This document shows positions 9,769 to 18,752 of a stretch of DNA of 37,724 bases, one piece after another. The translations under genes and the position numbers were made by a program. The first letter of the stretch is position 1; each line of letters opens with the position of its first letter. Source of the DNA: Methylobacterium aerolatum (GTDB lineage: Bacteria; Pseudomonadota; Alphaproteobacteria; Rhizobiales; Beijerinckiaceae). The notes beneath the pieces were generated by a model. The model did not search any database and was not told the origin of the DNA. It was given only the letters and a program-made list of their open reading frames with translations. The DNA lies in contig NZ_BPQE01000046.1 in the NCBI RefSeq assembly GCF_022179085.1, positions 1-37,724 of the forward strand, given 5' to 3'.

Positions 9769-9822
9769 TGTCGGAAAATCACCGGTCGTCATCGCCAGCG
9801 CAGCGAAGCCATGACGACCGGT
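9769..9822 (-). terminator. Hairpin terminator candidate after the aldo/keto reductase gene
   Basis: A perfect 12-bp inverted repeat, ACCGGTCGTCAT (9781-9792) and ATGACGACCGGT (9811-9822), begins three bases past the stop of the minus-strand reductase gene. Read on that strand, the hairpin is followed by GATTTTCC, a short T run. The loop (GGCTTCGCTGCGCTGGCG on the minus strand) resembles the arms of the REP-like elements elsewhere in the window, so this may be a member of that family used as a terminator. Confidence 0.6.
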
Positions 9823-9825
9823 CGC

Positions 9826-10650
9826 TCAGCAGAACGTTGCCGGGTCCGGCCCGATCCGGCCGTCCTTCCGGTCGAGCGCCGCGATCCTGTCCAGCTCATC
9901 GGCGGTCAGCTCGAAGTCGAACAGCGAGATGTTTTCCACGATTCGCTTCGGGTTTGCGGACTTCGGGATCGCGATGCATCCGATCTGCGTGTGCCAGCGC
10001 AGGATCACCTGAGCGGGGGTCTTCCCGTGGCTGTTCGCGATGGCCTCGATGGTGGGATCCTTCAGCTCCTGGCCCCGGCCGAGGGGGCTCCACGACTCGG
10101 TCACGATCCCGCGATCCTTGTCCGCCGCACGCCCGTCCCGGCGCTGGAAGTAGGGATGGAGTTCGATCTGGTTCACGGCGGGCGTCACGCCGGTCTCACC
10201 CACCAGCACGGCGAGGTGTTCCTCTGTGAAGTTGGAGACGCCCAGCGAGCGGATCTTCCCCTCGTCCCGCAGCCGGATCATCGCCTTCCAGGTTTCCACG
10301 AAGAGCCGCCGCTGCGGGCAGGGCCAGTGGATCAGGTAGAGGTCGACATAGGTGAGCCCGAGCTTCGAGAGGCTTTCCTCGAAGGCCCCGGCGGCGTCGG
10401 GTCCCTGCCGGTCGTTCCAGATCTTGGTGGTGAGGAAGATCTGGTCCCGGGGCACTTCCGCCTCGCGGATGCCGCGCCCGACGCCGGCCTCGTTGCCGTA
10501 GGCGGCGGCGGTGTCGATGAGACGGTAACCCGCGCCGATGGCCTGCCTGACGAGGCCCGGCGCCTCCGCCTCCGGGATCTGCCAGCACCCGTAGCCGATC
10601 TGCGGGATCGACCGACCGTCGTTCATGGTCAGCGTCGGGATGGTCGCCAT
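9826..10650 (-). CDS. Aldo/keto reductase (2,5-diketo-gluconate reductase-like)
   Basis: A 274-residue NADPH-dependent carbonyl reductase of the AKR superfamily, probably cytosolic. The catalytic tetrad is visible: Asp and Tyr in [11 protein letters not shown], Lys in FLTTKIWN, His in YLIHWP. C-terminal cofactor-binding signatures are present ([22 protein letters not shown]). Closest named relatives by pattern are DkgA/DkgB-type reductases of 2,5-diketo-D-gluconate and methylglyoxal, but substrate cannot be read from sequence. The ATG at 10650 is preceded by GGAGAG; the frame is open further upstream without a convincing start. It diverges from paoA, with a 208-base intergenic region, so the two aldehyde-active systems may share control, which is inference. 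Confidence 0.88.
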   Translation of the reverse strand: MATIPTLTMNDGRSIPQIGYGCWQIPEAEAPGLVRQAIGAGYRLIDTAAAYGNEAGVGRGIREAEVPRDQIFLTTKIWNDRQGPDAAGAFEESLSKLGLTYVDLYLIHWPCPQRRLFVETWKAMIRLRDEGKIRSLGVSNFTEEHLAVLVGETGVTPAVNQIELHPYFQRRDGRAADKDRGIVTESWSPLGRGQELKDPTIEAIANSHGKTPAQVILRWHTQIGCIAIPKSANPKRIVENISLFDFELTADELDRIAALDRKDGRIGPDPATFC

Positions 10651-10858
10651 GCCGGTCTCTCCGGAGTGTCGGGGGATGGAGCCCTCAACTGTGGTGCCGC
10701 GCCGCGTGGTCCAGCCCGGGCCGTTCTTCCAGGCGGCCCCTTGCGCCGATCCGGCGCAGTCTGGAGCGGATCCAGGGTACGCGGCGCCGCGTTGGGCCAC
10801 GGTATTCCAGACGGGGCTGCGCGCGACGCACGGTCCGTCTCGTGAGCGGGGTCTCAGA

Positions 10859-11521
10859 ATGACGGATCACTCCGCGGGCAAGCCCGCCGGGCCGACGCGT
10901 CGGGCCGTGGTGGAAGGATGCGCCCTTGTCGGCGCCTTCGGGATGAGCGGCGGACTCGGCGCCGCGCAGGCGCGGGCTGCCACGCCTGCGCCGGGCGATC
11001 CGCCACCGCAGACCATGCCCGTGCGGCTCACGGTCAACGGGAGCGCCCGCGACCTCGTCCTCGATACGCGGACGACGCTCCTGGACGCGCTGCGCGAGCA
11101 CCTCGCCCTGACGGGGTCCAAGAAAGGCTGCGACCACGGCCAGTGCGGCGCCTGCACGGTGCTGGTGGATGGCCGCCGGATCAATTCCTGCCTGACGCTT
11201 GCGGCGATGCACGAGGGCGACGAGATCACCACGATTGAGGGCCTCGCCCACGGCGAAACGTTGCATCCCGTGCAGGCGGCCTTCATCGAGCATGACGGCT
11301 TCCAGTGCGGCTACTGCACACCGGGGCAAATCTGCTCCACCATCGGCATGCTGAAGGAGGTGAAGGACGGCTTCCCCAGCCACGTCACCGACGACCTGAC
11401 GGCAAACGCCTCCCTCACCGACGCGGAGATTCGCGAACGCATGAGCGGGAATATCTGCCGCTGCTCGGCCTATCCCAACATTGTCGCGGCGATCCGCGAT
11501 TCCTCCGGCTCCAGCCTGTGA
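10859..11521 (+). CDS. paoA: Aldehyde oxidoreductase iron-sulfur subunit, PaoA-like
   Basis: The 2Fe-2S subunit of a periplasmic molybdenum-containing aldehyde dehydrogenase of the PaoABC (YagTSR) type, which oxidises aldehydes, often aromatic ones, to acids. It has 220 residues. A twin-arginine leader (TRRAVVEG, 13-20, then a hydrophobic stretch ending AQARAA near 41) predicts Tat export, as in E. coli PaoA. A plant-type ferredoxin domain holds cluster I (C91, C96, C99, C111). A helical domain holds cluster II (C150, C153, C200, C202). The start at ATG 10859 places the Arg pair near the N-terminus. paoB follows after 10 bases. Confidence 0.9.
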   Translation: MTDHSAGKPAGPTRRAVVEGCALVGAFGMSGGLGAAQARAATPAPGDPPPQTMPVRLTVNGSARDLVLDTRTTLLDALREHLALTGSKKGCDHGQCGACTVLVDGRRINSCLTLAAMHEGDEITTIEGLAHGETLHPVQAAFIEHDGFQCGYCTPGQICSTIGMLKEVKDGFPSHVTDDLTANASLTDAEIRERMSGNICRCSAYPNIVAAIRDSSGSSL

Positions 11522-11531
11522 GGGGCGCGCC

Positions 11532-12506
11532 ATGAAAGCCTTCACCTACGAGCGCCCCGCCACCGTCCAGGAGGCGGCGCAACTCGCGGCCGACCGGCCG
11601 GACGCGCGCTTCATCGCCGGCGGCACCAACCTCCTCGACCTGATGAAATTGCAGATCGAGACGCCTGCGACCCTGGTCGACGTCAACCGCCTGCCCCTCG
11701 CCAAGGTCGAGGAGACGTCCGAGGGTGGCCTGCGGATCGGTGCGCTGGTGCGCAACGCCGACCTCGCCGCCCATCCCAGGGTGCGCAAGGACTACGCCGT
11801 CCTGTCCCGCGCCCTGCTGGCGGGGGCCTCGGGCCAGTTGCGCAACAAGGCGACCACGGCGGGCAACCTGCTCCAGCGGACCCGTTGCTACTACTTCTAC
11901 GACACTGCCATGCCCTGCAACAAACGCGAGCCGGGCTCCGGCTGCGCCGCCATCGGCGGGTTCAACCGCATCATGGCGGTGCTCGGCACCAGCGACCAGT
12001 GCATCGCCACCAACCCGTCCGACATGAACGTCGCGATGCGCGCCCTCGACGCCACCGTCGAGACGATGGCGCCGGACGGGACGACGCGGGCCATCCCCAT
12101 GGCCGATTTCCACCGGCTTCCGGGCGACACGCCGCAGACCGAGACCGATCTCCGCAAGGGCGAGATCATCACCGCCGTGACCCTGCCGAAGCCCGTCGAG
12201 GGCGTGCACATCTACCGCAAGGTGCGCGATCGGGCTTCCTACGCCTTCGCCACGATCTCCATCGCGGCGGTGATCGCCGCGGAGGGGGCGGGCAAGGTCC
12301 GCGCCGCACGCCTCGCATTCGGTGGGCTCGCGCACAAGCCGTGGCGCGTGGCACAGGCCGAGGAGGCGCTGGTCCGCACCGGCTCCGCCGACACCGCCGC
12401 CGACGCGGTGCTGAAGGGCGCGCGCGGCTACGGCGCCAACGACTTCAAGATCCCCCTCACCCGCCGGACCCTGCGCGCCGTCGTGGCGCAGGCCACCCGT
12501 ACCTGA
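11532..12506 (+). CDS. paoB: Aldehyde oxidoreductase FAD-binding subunit, PaoB-like
   Basis: The FAD subunit of the PaoABC-type enzyme, 324 residues. The FAD-binding motif [12 protein letters not shown] (28-39) and the [13 protein letters not shown] segment are typical of the CO-dehydrogenase flavoprotein family. An insertion with cysteines at C119, C129 and C138 ([21 protein letters not shown]) matches the extra [4Fe-4S] loop of PaoB-type proteins; a fourth ligand is expected nearby but is not certain from reading. It has no signal peptide of its own, so it probably travels with the Tat-targeted PaoA-like subunit. It lies between paoA and paoC, 22 bases before the latter. Confidence 0.9.
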   Translation: MKAFTYERPATVQEAAQLAADRPDARFIAGGTNLLDLMKLQIETPATLVDVNRLPLAKVEETSEGGLRIGALVRNADLAAHPRVRKDYAVLSRALLAGASGQLRNKATTAGNLLQRTRCYYFYDTAMPCNKREPGSGCAAIGGFNRIMAVLGTSDQCIATNPSDMNVAMRALDATVETMAPDGTTRAIPMADFHRLPGDTPQTETDLRKGEIITAVTLPKPVEGVHIYRKVRDRASYAFATISIAAVIAAEGAGKVRAARLAFGGLAHKPWRVAQAEEALVRTGSADTAADAVLKGARGYGANDFKIPLTRRTLRAVVAQATRT

Positions 12507-12528
12507 CGCCGAACGCAGGACATCCGCC

Positions 12529-14772
12529 ATGGAGATGAACCAGCCGATCGGCCGCACGCCGCTCGATGACCGCCCCGACGGTCTCGTCGGCAAGCCCCTC
12601 GACCGGGTCGACGGGCCGCTCAAGGTGACGGGCCGCGCGCCCTACGCCTACGAAACCCACGCCCTGGCGAACCCCGCCTACGGCATGATCGTCACCGCGA
12701 CGGTCGCGGCGGGCACGATCACCGCCATCGATTCCGACGCGGCGCGCCGGGCGCCCGGCGTCATCTACGTGATGACCCACGAGAACGTGCCCGCCCAGGG
12801 CGAGAAGAAGGAGCAGGTCTGGCCGCAGTTGCAGGGCCGAGAGGTGACCTTCTACGGCCAGCCCGTGGCCTTCGTGGTCGCGGAGACCTTCGAGCAGGCC
12901 CGCGCCGCGGCGATGCTCGTCGCCGTCACCTACGACAAGGCCAAGCCCCGGGGCCTCCTGCGCGACCGGTTGGCCGAGGCCTACGAGCCGAAGCCGATGA
13001 CCACCTCGCCCGGCGTGAAGCCGGATTCCGCGCTCGGCGATTTCGACGGCGCCTTCGCGCAAGCCCCGGTCAAGATCGACGTGGAGTACACGACGCCCAC
13101 GCAGATCCATGCGCAGATGGAGCCGCATGCCACCATCGCCTCGTGGGAGACAGGCCCGGATGGCGACGGCGTGGTGCTCTACTCGGCCAACCAGATGCCG
13201 AATCGGGGCCAGCCCGCCATCGGCTCGGTGCTGAAGCTTCCGCCGGAGAGGGTGCGGATCGTGACGCCCTATATCGGCGGCGGCTTCGGGTCGAAGCTTC
13301 AGGCCGTGCCCGAGGCGACCCTGGCGGCTCTGGCCTCCAAGGTGATCAAGCGGCCGGTGAAGGTGGCGCTGACCCGCCAGCAGGAATTCCACGTCGCCAC
13401 CCACCGCACCGACACGATCCAGCGGATCCGCCTCGGCGCGGATCAGGATGGCCGCCTCAGCGCCATCTCCCACGAATCGTGGTCGGACACGGCGATGGGT
13501 GACGGGTTCTACGAAACCTCGGCCAACGTCACCCGCTCGCTTTACGCGGCGCCGAACCGCGTCACGAAGCACCGGATGGTGAACCTCAACCTGCCCATCG
13601 CCTCCTCCATGCGGGCGCCGGGCGAGGCCGTGGGCCAGCTCGCCTTCGAATGCGCGATGGACGAGCTGGCGGAGCGGCTGAACCTCGATCCGATCGAGCT
13701 TCGGATTCGCAACGAGCCGACCGAGGATCCCGAGAAGAAGATCCCCTACTCGACCCGCCGTCTGGTGGATTGCCTCAAGGCCGGGGCCGAACGGTTCGGC
13801 TGGGACAAGCGGGCCAAGCCCGGCGCCACCCGCGACGGGCAGTGGCTTGTCGGCTTGGGCGTCTCGGCCGCCGCCCGCCAGAACCCGCTGAAACCCTCCT
13901 CGGCGAGCGTGCGGCTGGGCCCGGACGGCGTCCTCGTGGTGCGGATGGCGATGACCGATCTCGGCACGGGCACCTACACGATCCTCACCCAGATCGGCGG
14001 CGAGATGATGGGGTTGCCGCCGGAGAAGGTCCGCGTCGAACTCGGCGACACCAACTTCCCGAAGGCCGCCGGCTCGGGCGGCTCCTTCGGTGCGGCGTCC
14101 GCCGGCTCGGCCCTGTATGTCGCCTGCGACAACCTCCGTCAGGCGCTCGCCACGAAGGCCGGCATCAACTCGGACGAGGCCGCTTTCGCGGACGGCGCGG
14201 TGAAGGCGGGCAACCGCTCCGCGGTGCCGTTCACCGACCTCGTCGGTGAGGGTTTGGAGGCCAAGGGCGAGATCAAGCCCGGCGACATGGAGAAGAAGTA
14301 CTCGCAATACTCCTTCGGCGCGCATTTTGCCGAGGTCGGCGTCGATATGGACACCGGGGAAGTGCGGCTGCGGCGGATGCTCGGCTGTTTCACCGGCGGG
14401 CGCATCCTCAATGCCAAGACGGCCCGCTCCCAGGCCATCGGCGGCATGATCTTCGGCGTCGGCGCGGCGCTGATGGAGGATGCGGTGATCGACCCTCGCT
14501 ACAGCTACTTCGTCAACCACGACCTCGCCGAGTACCACGTCGTGGCCCATGCCGACGTGCCGGACGTGGATGCGTTCTTCCTGCCCGAACTCGACGACAA
14601 GGCGAACCCGCTCAAGAGCAAGGGCCTGGGGGAACTCGGCATCTGCGGCGCGGGGGCGGCGGTGGCGAACGCCATCTACAATGCCACCGGCATCCGCATC
14701 CGCGACTATCCCATGACCCTCGACAAGGTGCTCAAGGGGCTGGAGGAGCGGGATCTGCAGCGGCGAACCTGA
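12529..14772 (+). CDS. paoC: Aldehyde oxidoreductase molybdenum-binding subunit, PaoC-like
   Basis: The 747-residue catalytic subunit, close to the 732 residues of E. coli PaoC. It binds the molybdenum cofactor and oxidises the aldehyde. The N-terminal part (KPLDRVDGPLKVTGRAPYAY) is the xanthine-oxidase a/b hammerhead. Cofactor segments include YIGGGFGSK, SSMRAPGEAVGQ, a Gln/Ser-rich GSGGSFGAASAGSA stretch and KSKGLGELGICGAG, where E702 is the presumed catalytic base. There is no export signal; export with PaoA is assumed. A PaoD/XdhC-like maturation factor is not found beside it, unlike in E. coli, so it must come from elsewhere if used. Confidence 0.92.
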   Translation: MEMNQPIGRTPLDDRPDGLVGKPLDRVDGPLKVTGRAPYAYETHALANPAYGMIVTATVAAGTITAIDSDAARRAPGVIYVMTHENVPAQGEKKEQVWPQLQGREVTFYGQPVAFVVAETFEQARAAAMLVAVTYDKAKPRGLLRDRLAEAYEPKPMTTSPGVKPDSALGDFDGAFAQAPVKIDVEYTTPTQIHAQMEPHATIASWETGPDGDGVVLYSANQMPNRGQPAIGSVLKLPPERVRIVTPYIGGGFGSKLQAVPEATLAALASKVIKRPVKVALTRQQEFHVATHRTDTIQRIRLGADQDGRLSAISHESWSDTAMGDGFYETSANVTRSLYAAPNRVTKHRMVNLNLPIASSMRAPGEAVGQLAFECAMDELAERLNLDPIELRIRNEPTEDPEKKIPYSTRRLVDCLKAGAERFGWDKRAKPGATRDGQWLVGLGVSAAARQNPLKPSSASVRLGPDGVLVVRMAMTDLGTGTYTILTQIGGEMMGLPPEKVRVELGDTNFPKAAGSGGSFGAASAGSALYVACDNLRQALATKAGINSDEAAFADGAVKAGNRSAVPFTDLVGEGLEAKGEIKPGDMEKKYSQYSFGAHFAEVGVDMDTGEVRLRRMLGCFTGGRILNAKTARSQAIGGMIFGVGAALMEDAVIDPRYSYFVNHDLAEYHVVAHADVPDVDAFFLPELDDKANPLKSKGLGELGICGAGAAVANAIYNATGIRIRDYPMTLDKVLKGLEERDLQRRT

Positions 14773-14909
14773 GGGAAGCCCTCTCCCCGGCCCGTGGCGG
14801 GGGTTGGGCGCCGACGGCGCGGCGCGTACAACCTCGCTGTGCCCTCAGCACCGACCCGACCCCAGACGCCAACCCGCACGGGGCGGCGAACCGCCCGCGA
14901 GACACGCCC

Positions 14910-16436
14910 TTGAGCGACGACCGCAGCCCGCCCGCCCGCTTCAACGCCGCCCGCTACTGCATCGGAGAGAACGCCCGCCTCCGGCCGGACAAGACCGCGC
15001 TGATCCTCGTGGGCGACGGCACCGAGGCGCGGCTCACCTTCGCGGAGGTGGACCGGGCGGTGCGCGCCATCGGTGCGGGGCTTCTCGGGCTCGGGCTGGT
15101 GCCGGGCGACCGGGTGATGATCCGCATGGGTAACGACGCGGACTACGCCCTCCTGCATTTCGGAGCCATGGCGGCGGGCCTCGTGTCCCTCCCCTCCTCG
15201 CCGCAACTCACCGAGGCTGAGGCGGCGTTCCTGATGGAGAATTCCGGCGCGGCCGCCGTGGCGCTCGCGAGCGGCTGCACCGCCGATCCGGCGTCGCTGG
15301 CGGGGCGCGTCGTGCTCGATCCGGCCGCCATCGCGGCGCTCAAGGCGCGGGATCCCCTGCCCGCCTATGCCGACACCGCGGCTGACGACCCGGCCATGCT
15401 GATCTACACCTCCGGCACGACCAGCCGCCCGAAGGGCGTCTGCCACGGCCACCGCGCCACCTATGGCCGGCGGCCGATGCTCGCGCACTGGCTGGGGATC
15501 ACCGACGCCGACGTGATGCTCCACGCGGGCACCATGAACTGGACCTACACCCTGGGCGTCGGTCTTTCGGACCCTTGGGCGGTGGGCGCCACGGCCGTGC
15601 TCTACAATGGCCCGCGCGATCCGCTGGTCTGGCCGCGCCTGATTGCGCGATACGGCGCCACGATCTTCGCCGCCGTCCCCACGCTCTTCCGGCAGATCCT
15701 GAAATACGGCGACCTTCCCTCCCACGACATCGCGAGCCTGCGCCACGGCTGTACCGCCGGAGAGCCCCTCTCGACCGAGCTTCTGGACGCCTGGACGGAA
15801 GCCACCGGAAAGCCCCTCTACGAGGCGCTGGGGATGAGCGAGATTTCCACCTACGTCTCCAGCGGGCCGACGATCCCGGTCCGCCCCGGCTCGCCGGGCA
15901 AGCCGCAGCCGGGGCGCCGCGTCGCGATCCTCCCCGTCGAGGGGCCGCCGGAGCCGCTGGCGACGGGAGAAAGCGGGCTGCTCGCCGTCCACCGCTCCGA
16001 ACCCGCGCTGATGCTCGGCTACTGGAACCGCCCGGAGGAGGAGGCGGAGGTCATGCGCGGCGAGTGGTTCGTCGGCGGCGACCTCGCCCGCCTGGACGAG
16101 GACGGGTACCTCTGGTTCGAGGGCCGCAACAACGACCTGATGAAGGCGATGGGCTACCGCGTGTCTCCGAACGAGGTGGAGGTGGTGCTGGGCAGCCATC
16201 CCTCGGTGGCGGAGGTCGGCGTCACCGAATTGCCGGTGCGGGCCGACGTGTCGGTGATCTGCGGGTTCGTCGTGCTCCAGCCCGGCTTCGCGCCCGATGC
16301 CGAGGCGCTGCTGACGTGGTGCTCGGAGCGCCTCGCCGCCTACAAGCGCCCGAGGGAAATCCGCTTCCTCGACGCCCTTCCCCGCACACCCAACGGGAAG
16401 GTGCAGCGGAAGCGCTTGGTGGACGCGTTGTCGTAG
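14910..16436 (+). CDS. AMP-forming acyl/aryl-CoA ligase
   Basis: A 508-residue member of the ANL superfamily, which activates a carboxylic acid as acyl-AMP and then acyl-CoA. The P-loop is LIYTSGTTSRPKG (164-176), the A5 region is YEALGMSEIS, and the hinge/A8 region is GYLWFEGRNNDLMKAMGYRVSPNEVE. The catalytic Lys is in RTPNGKVQRK near the C-terminus. The pattern resembles benzoate-CoA ligase and short/medium acyl-CoA synthetases; the substrate is not decidable. The frame begins with TTG at 14910, and no better start precedes the conserved N-terminal region. It lies 137 bases after paoC on the same strand, so it could activate the acid produced by that enzyme. That link is inference. Confidence 0.82.
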   Translation: MSDDRSPPARFNAARYCIGENARLRPDKTALILVGDGTEARLTFAEVDRAVRAIGAGLLGLGLVPGDRVMIRMGNDADYALLHFGAMAAGLVSLPSSPQLTEAEAAFLMENSGAAAVALASGCTADPASLAGRVVLDPAAIAALKARDPLPAYADTAADDPAMLIYTSGTTSRPKGVCHGHRATYGRRPMLAHWLGITDADVMLHAGTMNWTYTLGVGLSDPWAVGATAVLYNGPRDPLVWPRLIARYGATIFAAVPTLFRQILKYGDLPSHDIASLRHGCTAGEPLSTELLDAWTEATGKPLYEALGMSEISTYVSSGPTIPVRPGSPGKPQPGRRVAILPVEGPPEPLATGESGLLAVHRSEPALMLGYWNRPEEEAEVMRGEWFVGGDLARLDEDGYLWFEGRNNDLMKAMGYRVSPNEVEVVLGSHPSVAEVGVTELPVRADVSVICGFVVLQPGFAPDAEALLTWCSERLAAYKRPREIRFLDALPRTPNGKVQRKRLVDALS

Positions 16437-16584
16437 CCCCCCCGCCCTCGCGCGCGGGAGCCGATGCATCGACGGCCGACGGCCAGAGCCGGAGCCGCCC
16501 ACGTCGGCTCGCACAAACGGCGCGGGATCCTTCGACGGGTGGGGCTTCGCCCGGTCGGCGGCGGCTCCGGGTAGTTGCTGCGCG

Positions 16585-17955
16585 CTACAGCAGCGTCCCG
16601 CGCAGGATCAGCAGCGCCACCGAGAAGTAGATCACCAGCCCCGTCACATCGACCAGCGTCGCCACGAAGGGCGCGGAGGCGGTCGCCGGATCGAAGCCGA
16701 TCCGTTGCAGCAGGAAGGGCAGCATCGAGCCCGACAGGGAGCCGAAGGTGACGATGCCGACGAGCGCGGCGCCGACGGTCGCCGCGACGAGCGGCCAGTG
16801 CTCGCCGTAATCGTAGAAGCCGAGCTTCTGCCACGCCACGATGCGGATCACCGCGATGATGCCGAGGATGGTGCCGAGCACGATCCCGGTGGGCAACTCG
16901 CGCAGAGCCACCTTCCACCAGTCGCGCAGGCGCAGTTGCTGGAGCGCCAGGGCGCGGATCAGCAGCGACGTGGCCTGCGAGCCCGAATTGCCGCCCGAAC
17001 TCATGATGAGCGGGATGAACAGGGTCAGCACGATGGCCTTCTCCAGTTCGCCCTCGAACCCTTGCATCGCCGACGCCGTCAGCATCTCGGAGAGGAACAG
17101 GGCGCAGAGCCAGCCGGCCCGCTTCCGGATCATCGTGAGGAAGCCGATATCCATGTAGGGCTCGGGCAGCGCCTCCATGCCGCCGAAGCGCTGGACGTCC
17201 TGCGTCTGCTTCTCGACCATGGCGTCGATCATGTCGTCGACGGTGACGATGCCGATGACGTGCCCGACCGCATCCACCACCGGCAGGGCGAGAAGGTCGT
17301 ATTTCGAGATCAGGCGCGCGGCCTCGTCGCGGCGCGCCGTGGGCGAGACGGCCAGCGGCGCCCGGCCGGGCGCCACGCTGAGGACGTTGTCCTCCGGATT
17401 GCCGGAGATGAGGCGCCGGAGCGGCACCGCCTTGGTGAGCGCGCGGGTCCGCGGATCGAGGACGAAGATCGAGTAGATCGTCTCGCGGGTCTTCTCGACA
17501 TGGCGGACGTATTCCAGCGTCTGCGCCACTGTCCAGGTGCCGGGCACCGTGACGAACTCCGTGGTCATCAGCGAGCCGACGGTCTCCTCGCCGTAGGCCG
17601 ACAGGCGGTCCACGGCGCCCCGCGTCTCGGCGTCGAGGCGGGCGCGCAGGTCCGAGCGGCCGGGCTCCTCGATCTCGCGGAACACGTCCGTCACCCGGTC
17701 GGCCGACATGCCGGACAGGAAGGCCGCCACGCGGTCCCGGGGCAGCATCTCGATGATCTCGCTCGCCGCCTCCAGTTCGGGCTGGTCGAGCACCTCGACC
17801 GCCCTCTCCATCGGCAGGCCGAGGAGAATCGCGGTGGCGACCTCGGGGGCCTCGGCGTTCAGCGCCTCCACGATATCGGGCGCGCGTTCGTCGGCGAGCC
17901 GTGCGGCGAGCGCCGCCGGCTCGACCCGGGTGTCGAAAAGAGCCATCTCGTTCAT
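16585..17955 (-). CDS. mgtE: Magnesium transporter MgtE
   Basis: MgtE is an inner-membrane Mg2+ channel gated by cytosolic Mg2+. The protein has 456 residues. An N-terminal superhelical domain (about 1-130, with ELEAASEIIEMLPRDRVAAFLSGM) precedes a pair of CBS domains (about 135-255, SLMTTEFVTVPGTWTVAQTL and DLLALPVVDAVGHVIGIVTVDDM). A five-helix membrane domain follows, with the conserved IPLIMSSGGNSGSQ and LVDVTGLVIYF segments; the last holds the pore Asp. I chose ATG 17955 (MNEMALFD) because GAGG lies just before it, inside another ATG-initiated frame at 17967. It diverges from pqqA across a long region and is convergent with the CoA ligase. Confidence 0.93.
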   Translation of the reverse strand: MNEMALFDTRVEPAALAARLADERAPDIVEALNAEAPEVATAILLGLPMERAVEVLDQPELEAASEIIEMLPRDRVAAFLSGMSADRVTDVFREIEEPGRSDLRARLDAETRGAVDRLSAYGEETVGSLMTTEFVTVPGTWTVAQTLEYVRHVEKTRETIYSIFVLDPRTRALTKAVPLRRLISGNPEDNVLSVAPGRAPLAVSPTARRDEAARLISKYDLLALPVVDAVGHVIGIVTVDDMIDAMVEKQTQDVQRFGGMEALPEPYMDIGFLTMIRKRAGWLCALFLSEMLTASAMQGFEGELEKAIVLTLFIPLIMSSGGNSGSQATSLLIRALALQQLRLRDWWKVALRELPTGIVLGTILGIIAVIRIVAWQKLGFYDYGEHWPLVAATVGAALVGIVTFGSLSGSMLPFLLQRIGFDPATASAPFVATLVDVTGLVIYFSVALLILRGTLL

Positions 17956-18471
17956 GACGCGCCTCATGGGACGAGGCGGCGCGCCGGGGGATGTCAGGCC
18001 GCCCCCGGACCCGTCTGGCCGACCGTTCAGCCGACCGGACGGCGGCTCAGACGGAGCGGCGGCGCGGGGCCGGGCGCGGCAGGCACGATCGGTCGGGCAC
18101 GTCGCTTCACGGGTCTGAGCTGAAGGGAGCGCGAGTCCGCCGGAGCAGGTCCGCGCGGGTGCCTCGTGCGCCCGGGAAACCGGGCCGTCAAGGCCAAAGC
18201 GCGCCGCAGCCGTGAGGGCCGGTCGCGTGCGGCCTTTGGGGAACACGCCGATTGTGCAAATCCGGCGCGACGACTGTCCATATGAGAAATATAAGTTAGC
18301 GCCCGCTTGTATTGCGCCCCAAACAACCGCTATATCCTTCTCATCGCAGCCGGCGACGGAGGCGGCCCGGACCACGGTCTGGGGCGTTTTGGCGGTCGCA
18401 GGACGCGGAACAAATGAATGGCCCTCGGCGCTGCCGCGCTTCGGGTGCAACATAGTGCAGGAGACAGTCAC
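17956..18471. promoter_or_regulatory. Divergent mgtE/pqqA intergenic region with structured G+C-rich part and A+T-rich promoter island
   Basis: No credible gene is seen in these 516 bases. The mgtE-proximal part is very G+C-rich and full of inverted repeats. One is CCGTCTG/CAGACGG (18011-18017 and 18048-18054) enclosing AGCCG/CGGCT. Another is a GCCCGG-GAAA-CCGGGC hairpin (18170-18185). A third is a longer imperfect stem bounded by CCAAAG and CTTTGG (18194-18239). An A+T-rich island follows (about 18255-18345) and is the likely promoter zone for both directions. A structured mgtE leader is possible, but I do not recognise a known riboswitch. Confidence 0.5.
18307..18336 (+). promoter_or_regulatory. 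Candidate promoter of the pqqA pair
   Basis: TTGTAT (18307-18312) and TATATC (18331-18336) are separated by 18 bases inside the only A+T-rich island before pqqA. This would give a leader of roughly 130 bases. The match to sigma-70 consensus is modest and the site is a guess. Confidence 0.3.
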
Positions 18472-18561
18472 ATGGCTTGGTCTGCCCCCGTCGTGTCCGA
18501 GATCTGCGTCGGCATGGAAGTCACCAGCTACGAGTCGGCCGAGATCGACACCTTCAACTGA
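18472..18561 (+). CDS. pqqA: PQQ precursor peptide PqqA, copy 1
   Basis: A 29-residue peptide beginning MAWSAPVVSEICVGMEVTSY and ending SAEIDTFN. PqqA is the ribosomal substrate of PQQ biosynthesis: PqqE, with PqqD, cross-links Glu and Tyr of the E-x3-Y motif, here E16 and Y20. PQQ then serves periplasmic quinoprotein dehydrogenases such as methanol dehydrogenase. AGGAG lies about eight bases before the ATG. From memory the M. extorquens AM1 peptide differs only near positions 2, 4 and 7. No pqqB, C, D or E follows, so the modifying enzymes must be encoded elsewhere. The product is identical to copy 2, 73 bases downstream. Confidence 0.95.
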   Translation: MAWSAPVVSEICVGMEVTSYESAEIDTFN

Positions 18562-18564
18562 TCC

Positions 18565-18584
18565 GACGGGCCGTCAGGCCCGTC
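18565..18584 (+). other. Hairpin between the two pqqA copies
   Basis: A perfect 8-bp stem, GACGGGCC-GTCA-GGCCCGTC, starts three bases after the first pqqA stop. No T run follows, so it is more likely an RNA-processing or 3'-stabilising hairpin than a full terminator. Partial termination cannot be excluded. Confidence 0.6.
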
Positions 18585-18634
18585 CCAGTTGTCGCTCACT
18601 ACAAATCTGAAGTCTGCAACAGGAGGAATTTACA

Positions 18635-18724
18635 ATGGCTTGGTCCGCTCCCGTCGTTTCCGAGATCTGCGTCGGCATGGAAGTCACCAGCTACGAGTCC
18701 GCTGAGATCGACACCTTCAACTAA
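18635..18724 (+). CDS. pqqA: PQQ precursor peptide PqqA, copy 2
   Basis: This encodes exactly the same 29 residues as copy 1, including E16 and Y20 of the cross-linked E-x3-Y motif. The two reading frames differ at five third codon positions (codons 4, 5, 8, 22 and 23), all silent, plus TGA versus TAA stops. The ribosome-binding site is stronger than that of copy 1: AGGAGG, eight bases before the ATG, in an A+T-rich context. A strong intrinsic terminator follows 28 bases after the stop, so the pair forms a short transcript unit of its own. A precursor needed in stoichiometric amounts could benefit from two copies; that is inference. Confidence 0.95.
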   Translation: MAWSAPVVSEICVGMEVTSYESAEIDTFN

Positions 18725-18752
18725 GTCGATCGCGGACCGTCAGATCTTCGAG

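Noticed and set aside
12457-14550. A 697-codon open frame antisense to paoC
   Set aside because: Its composition (rich in Arg, Gly, His, Val, Asp, Leu) is that of a shadow frame in G+C-rich DNA, and the sense strand holds a complete, well-conserved PaoC-like protein.
18140-18220. Plus-strand sequence resembling part of a cobalamin riboswitch (GGTGC, then GGGAA, then CCGCAGCCGTGAG)
   Set aside because: No B12 box or pairing partner for GCAGGTC is found downstream, and the likely pqqA promoter lies after this stretch, so it would not be in the pqqA transcript. Chance similarity in G+C-rich DNA is more likely.
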